Assembly: GCF_000631985.1 (NCBI RefSeq)
Contig: NZ_JFYN01000011.1
Span: 1-64,000 of the forward strand
Direction of reading: 5' to 3'
Source of the DNA: Pseudomonas sp. RIT288
GTDB lineage: Bacteria; Pseudomonadota; Gammaproteobacteria; Pseudomonadales; Pseudomonadaceae
Length of the DNA: 64,000 nucleotides
The position numbers were made by a program, and so were the translations under genes. Under the pieces are notes generated by a model, which did no database searches, was not told where the DNA came from, and saw nothing but the letters and a program-made list of their open reading frames with translations. Shown here piece by piece: positions 56,173 to 64,000 of this stretch (positions within the stretch are counted from its first letter, which is position 1; the number at the start of each line of letters is the position of its first letter).

Positions 56173-57633
56173 TTACAGGGCCGCAGCGGTCTGCGGCAAG
56201 CGCGGCTGCTTGTACAGATCCAGCAGCACCTGATCCAGCACCGACGACGCGCCGAACGGCGCCTTGTCGTTGAGGATCGCCACCACCGCCCAGGTGTTGC
56301 CGTTGACGTCACGGCTGAAGCCGGCAATCGCCCGCACGGTGTTCAGGGTGCCGGTCTTGACGTGGGCTTCACCGCGCATCGCGGTGGTCTTCAGGCGTTT
56401 GCGCATGGTGCCGTCGGTGCCGGCAATCGGCAGCGAGCTGATGTACTCGGCGGCGTACGGGCTGTGCCAGGCCGCTTGCAGCATGTTGGCCATTTCGCGG
56501 GCGCTGACGCGTTCGGCGCGCGACAGCCCCGAACCGTTCTCCATCACCAGATGCGGCGCGGTGATGCCTTTCTTCGCCAGCCACTGGCGGACTACCCGTT
56601 GTGCAGCCTTGGCGTCGTCACCGTCGGCTTCATTGCGATACCTCTGGCCGAGGCTCAGGAACAGCTGCTGGGCCATGGTGTTGTTACTGTATTTGTTGAT
56701 GTCGCGGATGATTTCCGCCAGATCCGGCGAATAGGCGCGGGCCAGCAGCTTGGCGCTGCTCGGGGTCGCGGCGAGGCGATCCTTGCCCTGGATGCTGCCG
56801 CCCAGTTCTTTCCAGATCGCGCGCACGGCACCGGCAGTGTAGGTCGCGTGGTCGAGCAGCGACAGATAAGTCTGCGAGCTGCAGCCTTCGCCCAATTGAC
56901 CGGCGACGGTCACGGTCACGCTGCCGTCCGCCTGGGTCACCGGGTTGTAGCGCACGCCACCGGTGCATTGCTTGGAGTTGAGCGCCTTGACCGTGTTTTC
57001 GATGCGCACGCTGGCAATCGGCGGCTCCACCGAGATCAGCACCCGGCCCCCGTCATTGCGCGCGACGAAGCGCAGGGCCTTGAGGTTGACCAGCAGCGAG
57101 TCGGGTTTGACCAGGAACGGCTTGTTCTCGTCATTGCCGTCGTCGTTGAACTCGGGCAGTTGCGGCTGGATGAAAAAGCTGCGGTCGAGGATCAGGTCGC
57201 CGGTGACCTGGGTCACGCCGTTGGCGCGCAGGTCGCGCATCAGCAGCCAGAGTTTTTCCATGTTCAGCTTCGGATCGCCGCCACCCTTGAGGTACAGGTT
57301 GCCGTTGAGGATACCGCCGCTCAGATCGCCGTCGGTGTAGAACTCGGTTTTCCACTGATGGTTGGGGCCGAGCATTTCCAGCGAGGCGTAGGTGGTCACC
57401 AATTTCATGGTCGAGGCCGGGTTGACCGAGACGTCGGCGTTGTACACGGTCGGATTGCCCGGGCCATCGAGCGGAATCATCACCAGCGACAGCGCGGTCG
57501 GTTGCAGTTTGCTGGCCTTGAGGGCTTTTTCGACGTTAGGGGTGAGGGCGGTATTGATAGTGGCCGCAGAAACCGGCAGGGCCAGGGGCAGAAGAAGGCC
57601 GGCAAGAAACAGTGGACGCAACGATTTGATCAT
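56173..57633 (-). CDS. dacB: D-alanyl-D-alanine carboxypeptidase/endopeptidase (PBP4, DacB)
   Basis: A 486-residue periplasmic penicillin-binding protein that trims peptidoglycan cross-links. A signal peptide (to about residue 23) precedes S74-T-M-K77 (SxxK), the SNN motif (in YSNNTMAQQL) and KTG (in HVKTGTLN). The large insert between SxxK and SxN is typical of class C type PBP4. Loss of this protein affects AmpC induction in Pseudomonas (family knowledge). Confidence 0.94.
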   Translation of the reverse strand: MIKSLRPLFLAGLLLPLALPVSAATINTALTPNVEKALKASKLQPTALSLVMIPLDGPGNPTVYNADVSVNPASTMKLVTTYASLEMLGPNHQWKTEFYTDGDLSGGILNGNLYLKGGGDPKLNMEKLWLLMRDLRANGVTQVTGDLILDRSFFIQPQLPEFNDDGNDENKPFLVKPDSLLVNLKALRFVARNDGGRVLISVEPPIASVRIENTVKALNSKQCTGGVRYNPVTQADGSVTVTVAGQLGEGCSSQTYLSLLDHATYTAGAVRAIWKELGGSIQGKDRLAATPSSAKLLARAYSPDLAEIIRDINKYSNNTMAQQLFLSLGQRYRNEADGDDAKAAQRVVRQWLAKKGITAPHLVMENGSGLSRAERVSAREMANMLQAAWHSPYAAEYISSLPIAGTDGTMRKRLKTTAMRGEAHVKTGTLNTVRAIAGFSRDVNGNTWAVVAILNDKAPFGASSVLDQVLLDLYKQPRLPQTAAAL

Positions 57634-57867
57634 ATGAAATAAAACCCTGCAGAAGAGGGGGAAATAACGAGAGCATGGATGAAAAAGCCCTCAGTGGTCA
57701 TGAAAGTGTCGGCATTATGCCCCAAGGTGTAACAGCTTGTGCCTTGCCCGAGGCGGCCATTTCGTTATTTTTTTTACAGGCGGTCGGCCACCGAGCCCAG
57801 AGAGTCGGGCAATTGACCGCTTAAACTGGTAAAGTGCCGGCCGTTATTACTTAAGAGGATTGTTCCA

Positions 57868-58212
57868 ATGGCGACTAACCGTTCCCAGCGTCTGCGCAAA
57901 AAACTGTGCGTTGATGAATTTCAAGAGCTGGGTTTCGAACTGAACCTGGACTTCAAAGAAGACTTGTCCGAAGAAGCCATTGACGCTTTCCTCGAAGCAT
58001 TCATCAAAGAAGCCATGGAAGCCAACGGTCTGGGTTATGTTGGCGGCGATGACTTCGGTCTGGTTTGCCTGCAGAAGCGTGGCTCGGTCAACGAAGAGCA
58101 GCGCGCTGCCGTTGAAGCCTGGCTGAAAAACCGTAGCGAACTGACCGGCATGACCGTCAGCCCGCTGCTGGACGTCTGGTATCCGGAAAAGCCGATCAAC
58201 GCGGCCAAGTGA
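57868..58212 (+). CDS. yggL: YggL family 50S ribosome-binding protein
   Basis: A 114-residue DUF469 protein. MATNRSQRLRKKLCVDEFQE and acidic helices (EEAIDAFLEAFIKEAMEANG) are typical. YggL associates with the large ribosomal subunit; its exact role is not settled. A good GAGG site precedes the ATG and a strong terminator follows. Confidence 0.9.
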   Translation: MATNRSQRLRKKLCVDEFQELGFELNLDFKEDLSEEAIDAFLEAFIKEAMEANGLGYVGGDDFGLVCLQKRGSVNEEQRAAVEAWLKNRSELTGMTVSPLLDVWYPEKPINAAK

Positions 58213-58214
58213 TA

Positions 58215-58254
58215 CTGAAAAAAAACGGCGACCTGAGGGTCGCCGTTTTTTTTT
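58215..58254. terminator. intrinsic terminator after yggL
   Basis: AACGGCGACC/GGTCGCCGTT with a TGAG loop, an A-run before and a T-run after; it can work in both directions. Confidence 0.93.
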
Positions 58255-58257
58255 GGA

Positions 58258-58354
58258 AGATCAAAAGATCGTCCGAACGCGGCCCGAACCTGCGGCAGCT
58301 CCTACATGGGAATGGTGTACACCTGTAGGAGCTGCCGAAGGCTGCGATCTTTTG
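58258..58354. repeat. REP doublet, family B, with one altered arm
   Basis: The left copy has CCGAACGCGGCCCGAA-like sequence between GATCG and CTGCGGCAGC, so the arms no longer pair fully. It lies between yggL and benE. Confidence 0.8.
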
Positions 58355-58356
58355 CT

Positions 58357-59547
58357 TTAAGCTTTACGCCAATTCAGAATCAGCAACGTCAAAACCCCCG
58401 CGACAATCCCCCAGAACGCCGACCCAATGGAAAACAGCGTCAACCCCGACGCCGTGACCATAAAAGTGATCAGCGCCGCCTCGCGTTCCTTCACCTCGGT
58501 CATGGCAATGCTCAGGCCGTTGATGATCGAGCCGAACAGTGCCAGCGCGGCAATCGACAGCACCAGCTCTTTCGGCAGCGCGGCAAACAGCGCCGCCAAT
58601 GTGGCGCCGAACACCCCGGCGATCCCGTAAAAAATCCCGCACCAGACTGCGGCGGTGTAGCGTTTGTTGCGATCCTCATGGGCGTGCGGCCCGGTACAGA
58701 TCGCTGCACTGATTGCTGCGAGGTTGATGCCGTGGGAGCCGAATGGCGCCAGCAACAGCGAGGCGATGCCGGTGCTGGTGATCAGCGGTGAGGCCGGGAC
58801 GTTGTAGCCGTCAGCGCGCAGCACGGCGATGCCGGGCATGTTCTGCGAGGTCATCGCCACCACGAACAGCGGAATGCCGATGCTGATGGTCGCGGCCAGC
58901 GAGAAGTGCGGGGTGGTCCACACCGGCGTCGCCACTTCCAGATGGAAACCGCTGAAATCCAGCAGGCCCATGAAGCCCGAGAGTGCGGTGCCGATCAGCA
59001 ATGCGGCGAGCACCGCGTAACGCGGCGACAGGCGCTTGACCAGCAGATAAGTGAAGAACATCCCCAATACCAGACCGGTGCGGTGTTGCGCGGCGACGAA
59101 GATTTCGCTGCCGATCTTGAACAGAATCCCCGCCAGCAATGCCGCCGCCAGCGATGCCGGAATCTTTTTCACCAAGCGTTCGAAACTGCCGGTCAGCCCA
59201 CAAATGGTCACCAGCACCGCGCAGGTGATGTAGGCGCCGATGGCCTCGCCATAGCTGACGCCACCGAGGCTGGTGATCAGCAGGGCTGCACCCGGTGTCG
59301 ACCAGGCAATGGTGATCGGTGTGCGATAGCGCAGCGACAAGCCGATCGAGCACACCGCCATGCCGATCGAGATCGCCCAGATCCACGAGGAAATCTGCCC
59401 GCTGCTCAGGCCCGCCGCTTGCCCGGCCTGGAACATCAGCACCAGCGAACTGGTGTAGCCGGTCATCATCGCGATGAAACCGGCGACGATTGCCGAAGGC
59501 GAGGTGTCGGCGAGGGGGCGCAGGCGGGTGTAAGTGGCGTCGTTCAT
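58357..59547 (-). CDS. BenE-family transporter
   Basis: A 396-residue inner-membrane protein with about 11-12 helices. It matches the benzoate/proton symporter family BenE (AIVAGFIAMMTGYTSSLVL, ITIAWSTPGAALL). The distant relation to purine permeases and the nearby purine genes leave the substrate open. No benzoate catabolic genes are in the window. Confidence 0.82.
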   Translation of the reverse strand: MNDATYTRLRPLADTSPSAIVAGFIAMMTGYTSSLVLMFQAGQAAGLSSGQISSWIWAISIGMAVCSIGLSLRYRTPITIAWSTPGAALLITSLGGVSYGEAIGAYITCAVLVTICGLTGSFERLVKKIPASLAAALLAGILFKIGSEIFVAAQHRTGLVLGMFFTYLLVKRLSPRYAVLAALLIGTALSGFMGLLDFSGFHLEVATPVWTTPHFSLAATISIGIPLFVVAMTSQNMPGIAVLRADGYNVPASPLITSTGIASLLLAPFGSHGINLAAISAAICTGPHAHEDRNKRYTAAVWCGIFYGIAGVFGATLAALFAALPKELVLSIAALALFGSIINGLSIAMTEVKEREAALITFMVTASGLTLFSIGSAFWGIVAGVLTLLILNWRKA

Positions 59548-59598
59548 GACGGCGGTGTTCCTTATACAGATGGAGATCCCCGCAATTACGCTGAACCC

Positions 59599-59686
59599 TG
59601 TGTAGGAGCTGCCGAAGGCTGCGATCTCTTGATCTTGCTGCTAAAAATCAAAGTCAAAAGATCGCAGCCTTCGGCAGCTCCTACAT
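59599..59686. repeat. REP doublet, family B
   Basis: Inverted copies lie in the divergent spacer between the BenE-type gene and the GntR gene. Confidence 0.9.
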
Positions 59687-59801
59687 AAGAGCAGTTGTGC
59701 GCAAAGGCGGATTCTGTGATCAAGCCTAAACTCAATCGTAACGGATCGTTGCAATACAGCCGTGGTCACAAACAGCCATACAGTCGTGTTGCCACCATCC
59801 A

Positions 59802-59811
59802 TTGTGTACAA
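59802..59811. promoter_or_regulatory. probable GntR operator upstream of the purine regulator
   Basis: TTGTGTACAA, with matching outer bases (ATTGT-GT-ACAAT), follows the FadR-type pattern TTGT-N2-ACAA. It lies 94 bases before the GntR start. Confidence 0.5.
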
Positions 59812-59904
59812 TCGCGCTGTTTTTTACGCGATACTTGCCAGCGACCTACTGTGCCGTATTACAGTCACGGTCTATTCGCCGCAGTTCTCCCGACTCGAGT
59901 GCCC

Positions 59905-60669
59905 ATGAACGAACAGTTGCAACCCCTCAAGAAACAACCGCGAGCAGGCAAAGCCGGCCGCAGCGGAACCCAGGACGATATTGTCTACGCGCATATCTTC
60001 GAGGCCATCCTCGAACAGCGTCTGGCGCCCGGTACAAAATTGAGCGAAGAAGCGCTGGGGGAAATCTTCGGGGTCAGCCGCACCATCATTCGCCGCGCAC
60101 TGTCGCGTCTGGCCCATGAAGGCGTGGTGCTGTTGCGGCCGAACCGTGGCGCCGTCGTCGCCAGCCCGAGCGTTGAAGAAGCGCGTCAGGTGTTCATGGC
60201 CCGTCGTCTGGTGGAGCGCGCGATCACCGAACTGGCCGTGCAGCACGCCACTGCCGAGCAGATCGCCGAATTGCGTCAGATGGTCAACGACGAGCGCGAC
60301 AGCTTCTCCCGTGGCGATCGCGGTGCCGGTATCCGTCTGTCGGGCGAATTCCATCTGAAACTGGCCGAAGCGGCGAAAAACGCGCCACTGATCAGCTTCC
60401 AGCGCAGCCTGGTCTCGCAGACTTCGCTGATCATCGCCCAGTATGAAAGCGGCAACCGCTCGCATTGTTCCTACGACGAGCACACCCAGTTGATCGACGC
60501 CATCGAAGCGCGCAACGGTGAACTGGCGGTGGACCTGATGATGCACCACATGGATCACATCGACAGCAAGCTCAACCTCGATGAGGAAAGTGCTTCGGAT
60601 GATCTGCATGCGGTGTTCTCGCATTTGTTGCAGACCAAGAAGCCTGGGCGCCCGGCGGCCAAGCTTTAA
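59905..60669 (+). CDS. GntR-family (FCD) regulator, purine cluster
   Basis: A 254-residue regulator: winged helix (about residues 25-90, LSEEALGEIFGVSRTIIRRA) and an FCD ligand domain (FHLKLAE, DEHTQLIDAI). ATG 59905 is chosen; the upstream frame would add 70 residues unlike the family. In Pseudomonas a GntR regulator commonly sits beside guaD-xdhCBA, so purines or their products are the likely ligand. Its stop directly abuts a REP doublet. Confidence 0.85.
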   Translation: MNEQLQPLKKQPRAGKAGRSGTQDDIVYAHIFEAILEQRLAPGTKLSEEALGEIFGVSRTIIRRALSRLAHEGVVLLRPNRGAVVASPSVEEARQVFMARRLVERAITELAVQHATAEQIAELRQMVNDERDSFSRGDRGAGIRLSGEFHLKLAEAAKNAPLISFQRSLVSQTSLIIAQYESGNRSHCSYDEHTQLIDAIEARNGELAVDLMMHHMDHIDSKLNLDEESASDDLHAVFSHLLQTKKPGRPAAKL

Positions 60670-60747
60670 AAGATCGCAGCCTGCGGCAGCTCCTACAGGG
60701 ACGTGCGATCCAATGTAGGAGCTGCCGCAGGCTGCGATCTTTTGATC
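60667..60747. repeat. REP doublet, family B
   Basis: Inverted copies begin at the GntR stop codon. Confidence 0.9.
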
Positions 60748-60761
60748 TTCCTGACAGGCAA

Positions 60762-60802
60762 CAAAAATCCCCCAGGCTGAAAGGCTCTGGGGGATTTTTT
60801 AT
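60762..60802. terminator. bidirectional intrinsic terminator
   Basis: AATCCCCCAG/CTGGGGGATT with A- and T-runs on either side, between convergent GntR and guaD. Confidence 0.92.
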
Positions 60803-60815
60803 GCCTTGGGAAAAC

Positions 60816-62120
60816 TCAGCGCTGATGCACCAAGGCCCCCGCCGCATAAGTCTGCTGCACCGTGCGGTCATCGCCCAGCGTCATCAGCACAAACAACGTT
60901 TCAGCAATGTTATTGGCCTGCTTCAGGCGATAGCTCAGCAGCGGTGTAGCGTTGTAATCCAGCACCAGGAAGTCCGCATCGGAACCCGGTTGCAGGTTGC
61001 CGATCTTCTCTTCCAGACGCAGTGCCCGCGCACCGCCGAGGGTCGCCAGGTACAGCGACTTGAACGGACTCAGGCGCGCACCCTGCAACTGCATGACTTT
61101 GTAGGCTTCGTTCAGCGTTTGCAGCAGCGAGAAACTGGTGCCGCCACCGACGTCCGTGCCGAGGCCGACGTTGAGCTTGTGCTTCTCGGCCATCGGCAGG
61201 TTGAACAGGCCGCTGCCGAGGAAGAAGTTCGAGGTCGGGCAGAACGAGATCGCCGAGCCGGTTTCCGCCAGCCGCGCACATTCGTCGTCACAGAGGTGCA
61301 CGCCGTGGGCGAACACCGAACGCTCGCCGAGCAGCTTGTAGTGATCGTAAACGTCCAGGTATCCCTTGCGCTCCGGGAACAGTTCCTTGACCCACTCGAT
61401 TTCCTTGAGGTTCTCGCTGATGTGGGTCTGCATGTACAGATCCGGGTATTCGGTCAGCAGTTGGCCGGCGAGGGTCAGTTGCTCCGGGGTGCTGGTCGGG
61501 GCGAAGCGTGGGGTGACGGCGTAGTGCAAACGACCCTTGCCATGCCAGCGTTCGATCAGCGCCTTGCTCTCGACGTAGCTCGATTCGGCGGTGTCGGTCA
61601 GGTAGTCCGGGGCGTTGCGGTCCATCATCACCTTGCCGGCGATCATCCGCAGGTCGAGCTTCTCGGCGGCTTCGAAGAACGAGTTCACCGATTGCGGGTG
61701 CACGCTACCGAACACCAGCGCGGTGGTGGTGCCGTTGCGCAGCAGTTCCTTGATGAAGATATCGGCTACATCGTCGGCGTGGGCCTTGTCACCGAACTGG
61801 CTTTCGCACGGGAAGGTGTAGGTGTTGAGCCAGTCCAGCAGTTGCTCGCCGTAGGCCCCGACCATGCCGGTTTGCGGCAGGTGGATGTGGGTGTCGATGA
61901 AGCCCGGGGTGATCAGCGCGTCTTGATAGTGGGTGATCTCGATGTCCGCCGGCAGGGTCGGCAGCAGTTCACTGGCGTGGCCGAGGGCGCTGATCTTGCC
62001 GCCATCGACCACCAGCAGGCCGTCCTCGAAATATTCGTAGGAGGCTTCGATCCCGACTTCGGCGGGGTCGGCGATGCTGTGCAGGATGGCGGCGCGGTAG
62101 GCTTTGCGAGTCAGAGGCAT
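60816..62120 (-). CDS. guaD: guanine deaminase (GuaD)
   Basis: A 434-residue amidohydrolase turning guanine into xanthine. DTHIHLPQTG holds two metal-binding histidines and TDVGGGTSFS the catalytic aspartate; QTHISENLKEIEW is the third metal region. Length and order match guanine deaminases. It follows xdhC by 13 bases, so xdhB-xdhC-guaD form a purine-degrading unit. Confidence 0.94.
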   Translation of the reverse strand: MPLTRKAYRAAILHSIADPAEVGIEASYEYFEDGLLVVDGGKISALGHASELLPTLPADIEITHYQDALITPGFIDTHIHLPQTGMVGAYGEQLLDWLNTYTFPCESQFGDKAHADDVADIFIKELLRNGTTTALVFGSVHPQSVNSFFEAAEKLDLRMIAGKVMMDRNAPDYLTDTAESSYVESKALIERWHGKGRLHYAVTPRFAPTSTPEQLTLAGQLLTEYPDLYMQTHISENLKEIEWVKELFPERKGYLDVYDHYKLLGERSVFAHGVHLCDDECARLAETGSAISFCPTSNFFLGSGLFNLPMAEKHKLNVGLGTDVGGGTSFSLLQTLNEAYKVMQLQGARLSPFKSLYLATLGGARALRLEEKIGNLQPGSDADFLVLDYNATPLLSYRLKQANNIAETLFVLMTLGDDRTVQQTYAAGALVHQR

Positions 62121-62133
62121 GAGGGTTCTCTAA

Positions 62134-62991
62134 TCAGTTTGAGGCTTTGAGTTTGGCGGCCTGACTGCGCCGGGAAACCGGCAGCAGTCTGGCAATCGGT
62201 TCGGCGCTGGCGCTGTGCTGGCCGAAATTGGCGTTATAGGTGGCGATGATTTCGCCGGCGATGGAGATGGCGATTTCCACAGGCAGTTTGCCTTTGACTT
62301 CGCCGATGCCCATCGGACAGCGCATGCGTTGCACGACGCCGCTGTCGAAACCGCGATCACGCAGGCGATGTTCGAACTTGGCGCGTTTGGTCTTCGAGCC
62401 GATCAGGCCGAAGTAGGCGAAGTCGTTGCGCTTGAGGATCGCGGCAGTGAGTTCCAGGTCGAGCTGATGGTTGTGGGTCATGACGATGCAGTAGCTGCCG
62501 GCAGGCAGGTCGTCGATTTCATCCACAGGCTCTTCGGCGACGATTTTACGCACGCCGTGGGGGATGTGTTCGGGGAATTCCTCGTCCCGCGAATCGATCC
62601 AGCGCACCCGGCACGGCAGGCTGGCGAGCAGCGGCACCAGCGCGCGACCGACATGCCCGGCGCCGAACACCGCGATCTGCGCCTGCACCTGGCCCATCGG
62701 TTCGAACAGCAGCACGGTGGCGCCGCCGCAGCACTGGCCGAGGCTGGCGCCGAGGCTGAAGCGCTCCAGATGAGTGTCCTGCCTGCCGCTGGCGAGCATC
62801 TCGCGGGCGATCTGCATGGCTTTGTATTCCAGATGCCCGCCACCGATGGTGTCGAAGGTCTGTCTGGCGCTGACGACCATCTTCGAGCCGGCATTGCGCG
62901 GGGTCGAGCCGAGTTCTTCGATGATCGTCACCAAAACACAGGGTTCGCCCTGATTCTGCAGGTCGGCGAGGGCGTCGATCCAGTTGTACAT
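62134..62991 (-). CDS. xdhC: xanthine dehydrogenase accessory protein XdhC
   Basis: A 285-residue protein that binds and sulfurates the molybdenum cofactor before its insertion into xanthine dehydrogenase. N-terminal EELGSTPRNAGSKMVV and GGGHLEYKAM, and the Rossmann segment IAVFGAGHVGRALVPLL, are family features. ATG 62991 has GAGG five bases upstream; the longer frame runs through the REP doublet. Confidence 0.93.
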   Translation of the reverse strand: MYNWIDALADLQNQGEPCVLVTIIEELGSTPRNAGSKMVVSARQTFDTIGGGHLEYKAMQIAREMLASGRQDTHLERFSLGASLGQCCGGATVLLFEPMGQVQAQIAVFGAGHVGRALVPLLASLPCRVRWIDSRDEEFPEHIPHGVRKIVAEEPVDEIDDLPAGSYCIVMTHNHQLDLELTAAILKRNDFAYFGLIGSKTKRAKFEHRLRDRGFDSGVVQRMRCPMGIGEVKGKLPVEIAISIAGEIIATYNANFGQHSASAEPIARLLPVSRRSQAAKLKASN

Positions 62992-63026
62992 ATTCACCTC
63001 GACATTTGTCGTTGTCTGTTCGGGCC

Positions 63027-63096
63027 TCTTCGCGAGCAGGCTCGCTCCCACAAGGGAATGCATTCCAAAGGTGGGAGCGAGCCTGCTCGCGAAGGC
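63027..63096. repeat. REP doublet, family A
   Basis: Inverted copies with a short spacer lie between xdhB and xdhC inside the operon. Confidence 0.9.
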
Positions 63097-63107
63097 CGCG
63101 CCTCGGT

Positions 63108-64000
63108 CTAGAGCGGAGCCAGCTCAGTTTCAGCTTCGACTGCTTTCACAGTCTTGAGCTGGCGCATCTGCTCACACCCCCACAGCACCCGCTCCGGGGT
63201 CGCCGGCGCATCGATCTGCGGTTGATGCTTATAGTCACCGAGGCTCGCCACCGCGTCCTTGATCGCGCACCACGCGGCAATCCCGAGCATGAACGGCGGC
63301 TCACCCACAGCCTTGGAATGGAACACCGTGTCTTCCGGGTTCTTGCGGTTTTCCACCAGTTTCACCCGCAGGTCCAGCGGCATGTCCGCCACGGCCGGGA
63401 TCTTGTAGCTGGCCGGGCCGTTGGTCATCAGCTTGCCCTTGTTGTTCCAGACCAGCTCTTCCATGGTCAGCCAGCCCATGCCCTGGACGAAACCGCCCTC
63501 GACCTGACCAATGTCGATCGCCGGGTTCAGCGAGGCGCCGACGTCGTGGAGGATGTCGGTACGCAGCATCTTGTACTCGCCGGTCAGGGTGTCGACGATC
63601 ACTTCGCAACACGCCGCGCCGAAGGCGAAGTAGTAGAACGGCCGACCACGGGCCTGGCTGCGGTCGTAGTAGATTTTCGGGGTCTTGTAGAAGCCGGTGC
63701 TCGACAGCGAGACCTGATTGAAATACGCCAGCTGGATCAGCGCTTCGAAGGTCATGATGTGGTCACGCACGCGCACATGACCGTTGTGGAATTCCACGTC
63801 TTCTTCGCTGACCTTGTGGTGCCGCGCGGCGAATTCCACCAGACGCTGCTTGATGATCTCGGCGGCGTTCTGCGCGGCCTTGCCGTTGAGGTCAGCACCG
63901 CTGGAAGCCGCAGTCGGCGAAGTGTTCGGCACCTTGTCGGTGTTGGTCGCGGTGATCTGTACCCGATCCATTTCCACCTGGAACACTTCGGCCACCACCT
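63108..64000 (-). CDS. xdhB: xanthine dehydrogenase, molybdopterin-binding subunit, 5' end beyond window
   Basis: The C-terminal 297 residues of the large subunit; the frame runs off the window edge. VPNTSPTAASSGADLNGKAA, GAACCEVIVDTLTGEY, HDVGASLNPAIDIGQVEGGF and KAVGEPPFMLG are conserved; the last holds the catalytic Glu. The enzyme oxidises hypoxanthine and xanthine to urate. Confidence 0.94.
   Translation of the reverse strand, partial: VVAEVFQVEMDRVQITATNTDKVPNTSPTAASSGADLNGKAAQNAAEIIKQRLVEFAARHHKVSEEDVEFHNGHVRVRDHIMTFEALIQLAYFNQVSLSSTGFYKTPKIYYDRSQARGRPFYYFAFGAACCEVIVDTLTGEYKMLRTDILHDVGASLNPAIDIGQVEGGFVQGMGWLTMEELVWNNKGKLMTNGPASYKIPAVADMPLDLRVKLVENRKNPEDTVFHSKAVGEPPFMLGIAAWCAIKDAVASLGDYKHQPQIDAPATPERVLWGCEQMRQLKTVKAVEAETELAPL

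Overview
The window looks like a chromosomal segment of a fluorescent Pseudomonas (P. fluorescens group). It is GC-rich and carries the gene string ppsR/ppsA, esterase, rraA, cmaX, crfX, cmpX, sigX, oprF, cobA, nitrate assimilation. It also carries thrH/pabB beside an APS-type cysH, and many REP doublets of the kind common in this group. No tRNA, rRNA, insertion sequence, prophage or CRISPR array was found.

Layout. 1-4392 (minus): most of a large RHS polymorphic-toxin protein whose C-terminal toxin tip lies beyond base 1. 4639-9651: HAD phosphatase, SDR reductase with a divergent LysR regulator, then an NCS1 permease plus an Asp/Glu/hydantoin-racemase-family enzyme. 10230-16474: cysH, thrH, pabB and a three-gene operon (retropepsin-like protease, inactive transglutaminase-7TM protein, ATP-grasp ligase). 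16828-25391: the complete 2-methylcitrate cycle for propionate (GntR regulator, prpB, prpC, acnD, prpF, prpD). 25476-28821: EamA exporter, MocR-type regulator, ppsR. 28996-37285: ppsA, an esterase, rraA, then the cell-envelope block cmaX-crfX-cmpX-sigX-oprF. 37382-49015 (all minus): nitrate assimilation in three transcription units, nasS-nasT, nasA-PP2C/kinase and nirB-nirD-nasC-cobA. 49239-58212: pyrD, rmf with a structured leader, rlmKL, a CHASE-PAS-GGDEF diguanylate cyclase, dacB and yggL. 58357-64000: BenE-type transporter, a GntR regulator and the purine-catabolic genes guaD, xdhC and xdhB (the last cut by the window edge).

Regulatory reading. Each of the three nitrate units is preceded by a sigma-54 type promoter (GG-N10-GC). 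Just downstream of each lie tandem stem-loops whose hexaloops carry A at position 1 and G at position 4, the ANTAR-target signature, and then a terminator-like hairpin. This predicts NtrC/RpoN activation plus NasT antitermination for all three units, including the nasS-nasT unit itself. Three FCD/GntR-type palindromes share the core TTGT-N2-ACAA and differ in the central two bases; they lie upstream of the NCS1 permease, the prp regulator and the purine regulator.

Twenty intergenic spacers hold REP doublets of two families (core GTGGGAGCGAGCCTGCTCGCGA-like, 8 copies; core GTAGGAGCTGCCGNAGGC, 12 copies). Some provide stop codons or C-terminal codons to flanking genes.
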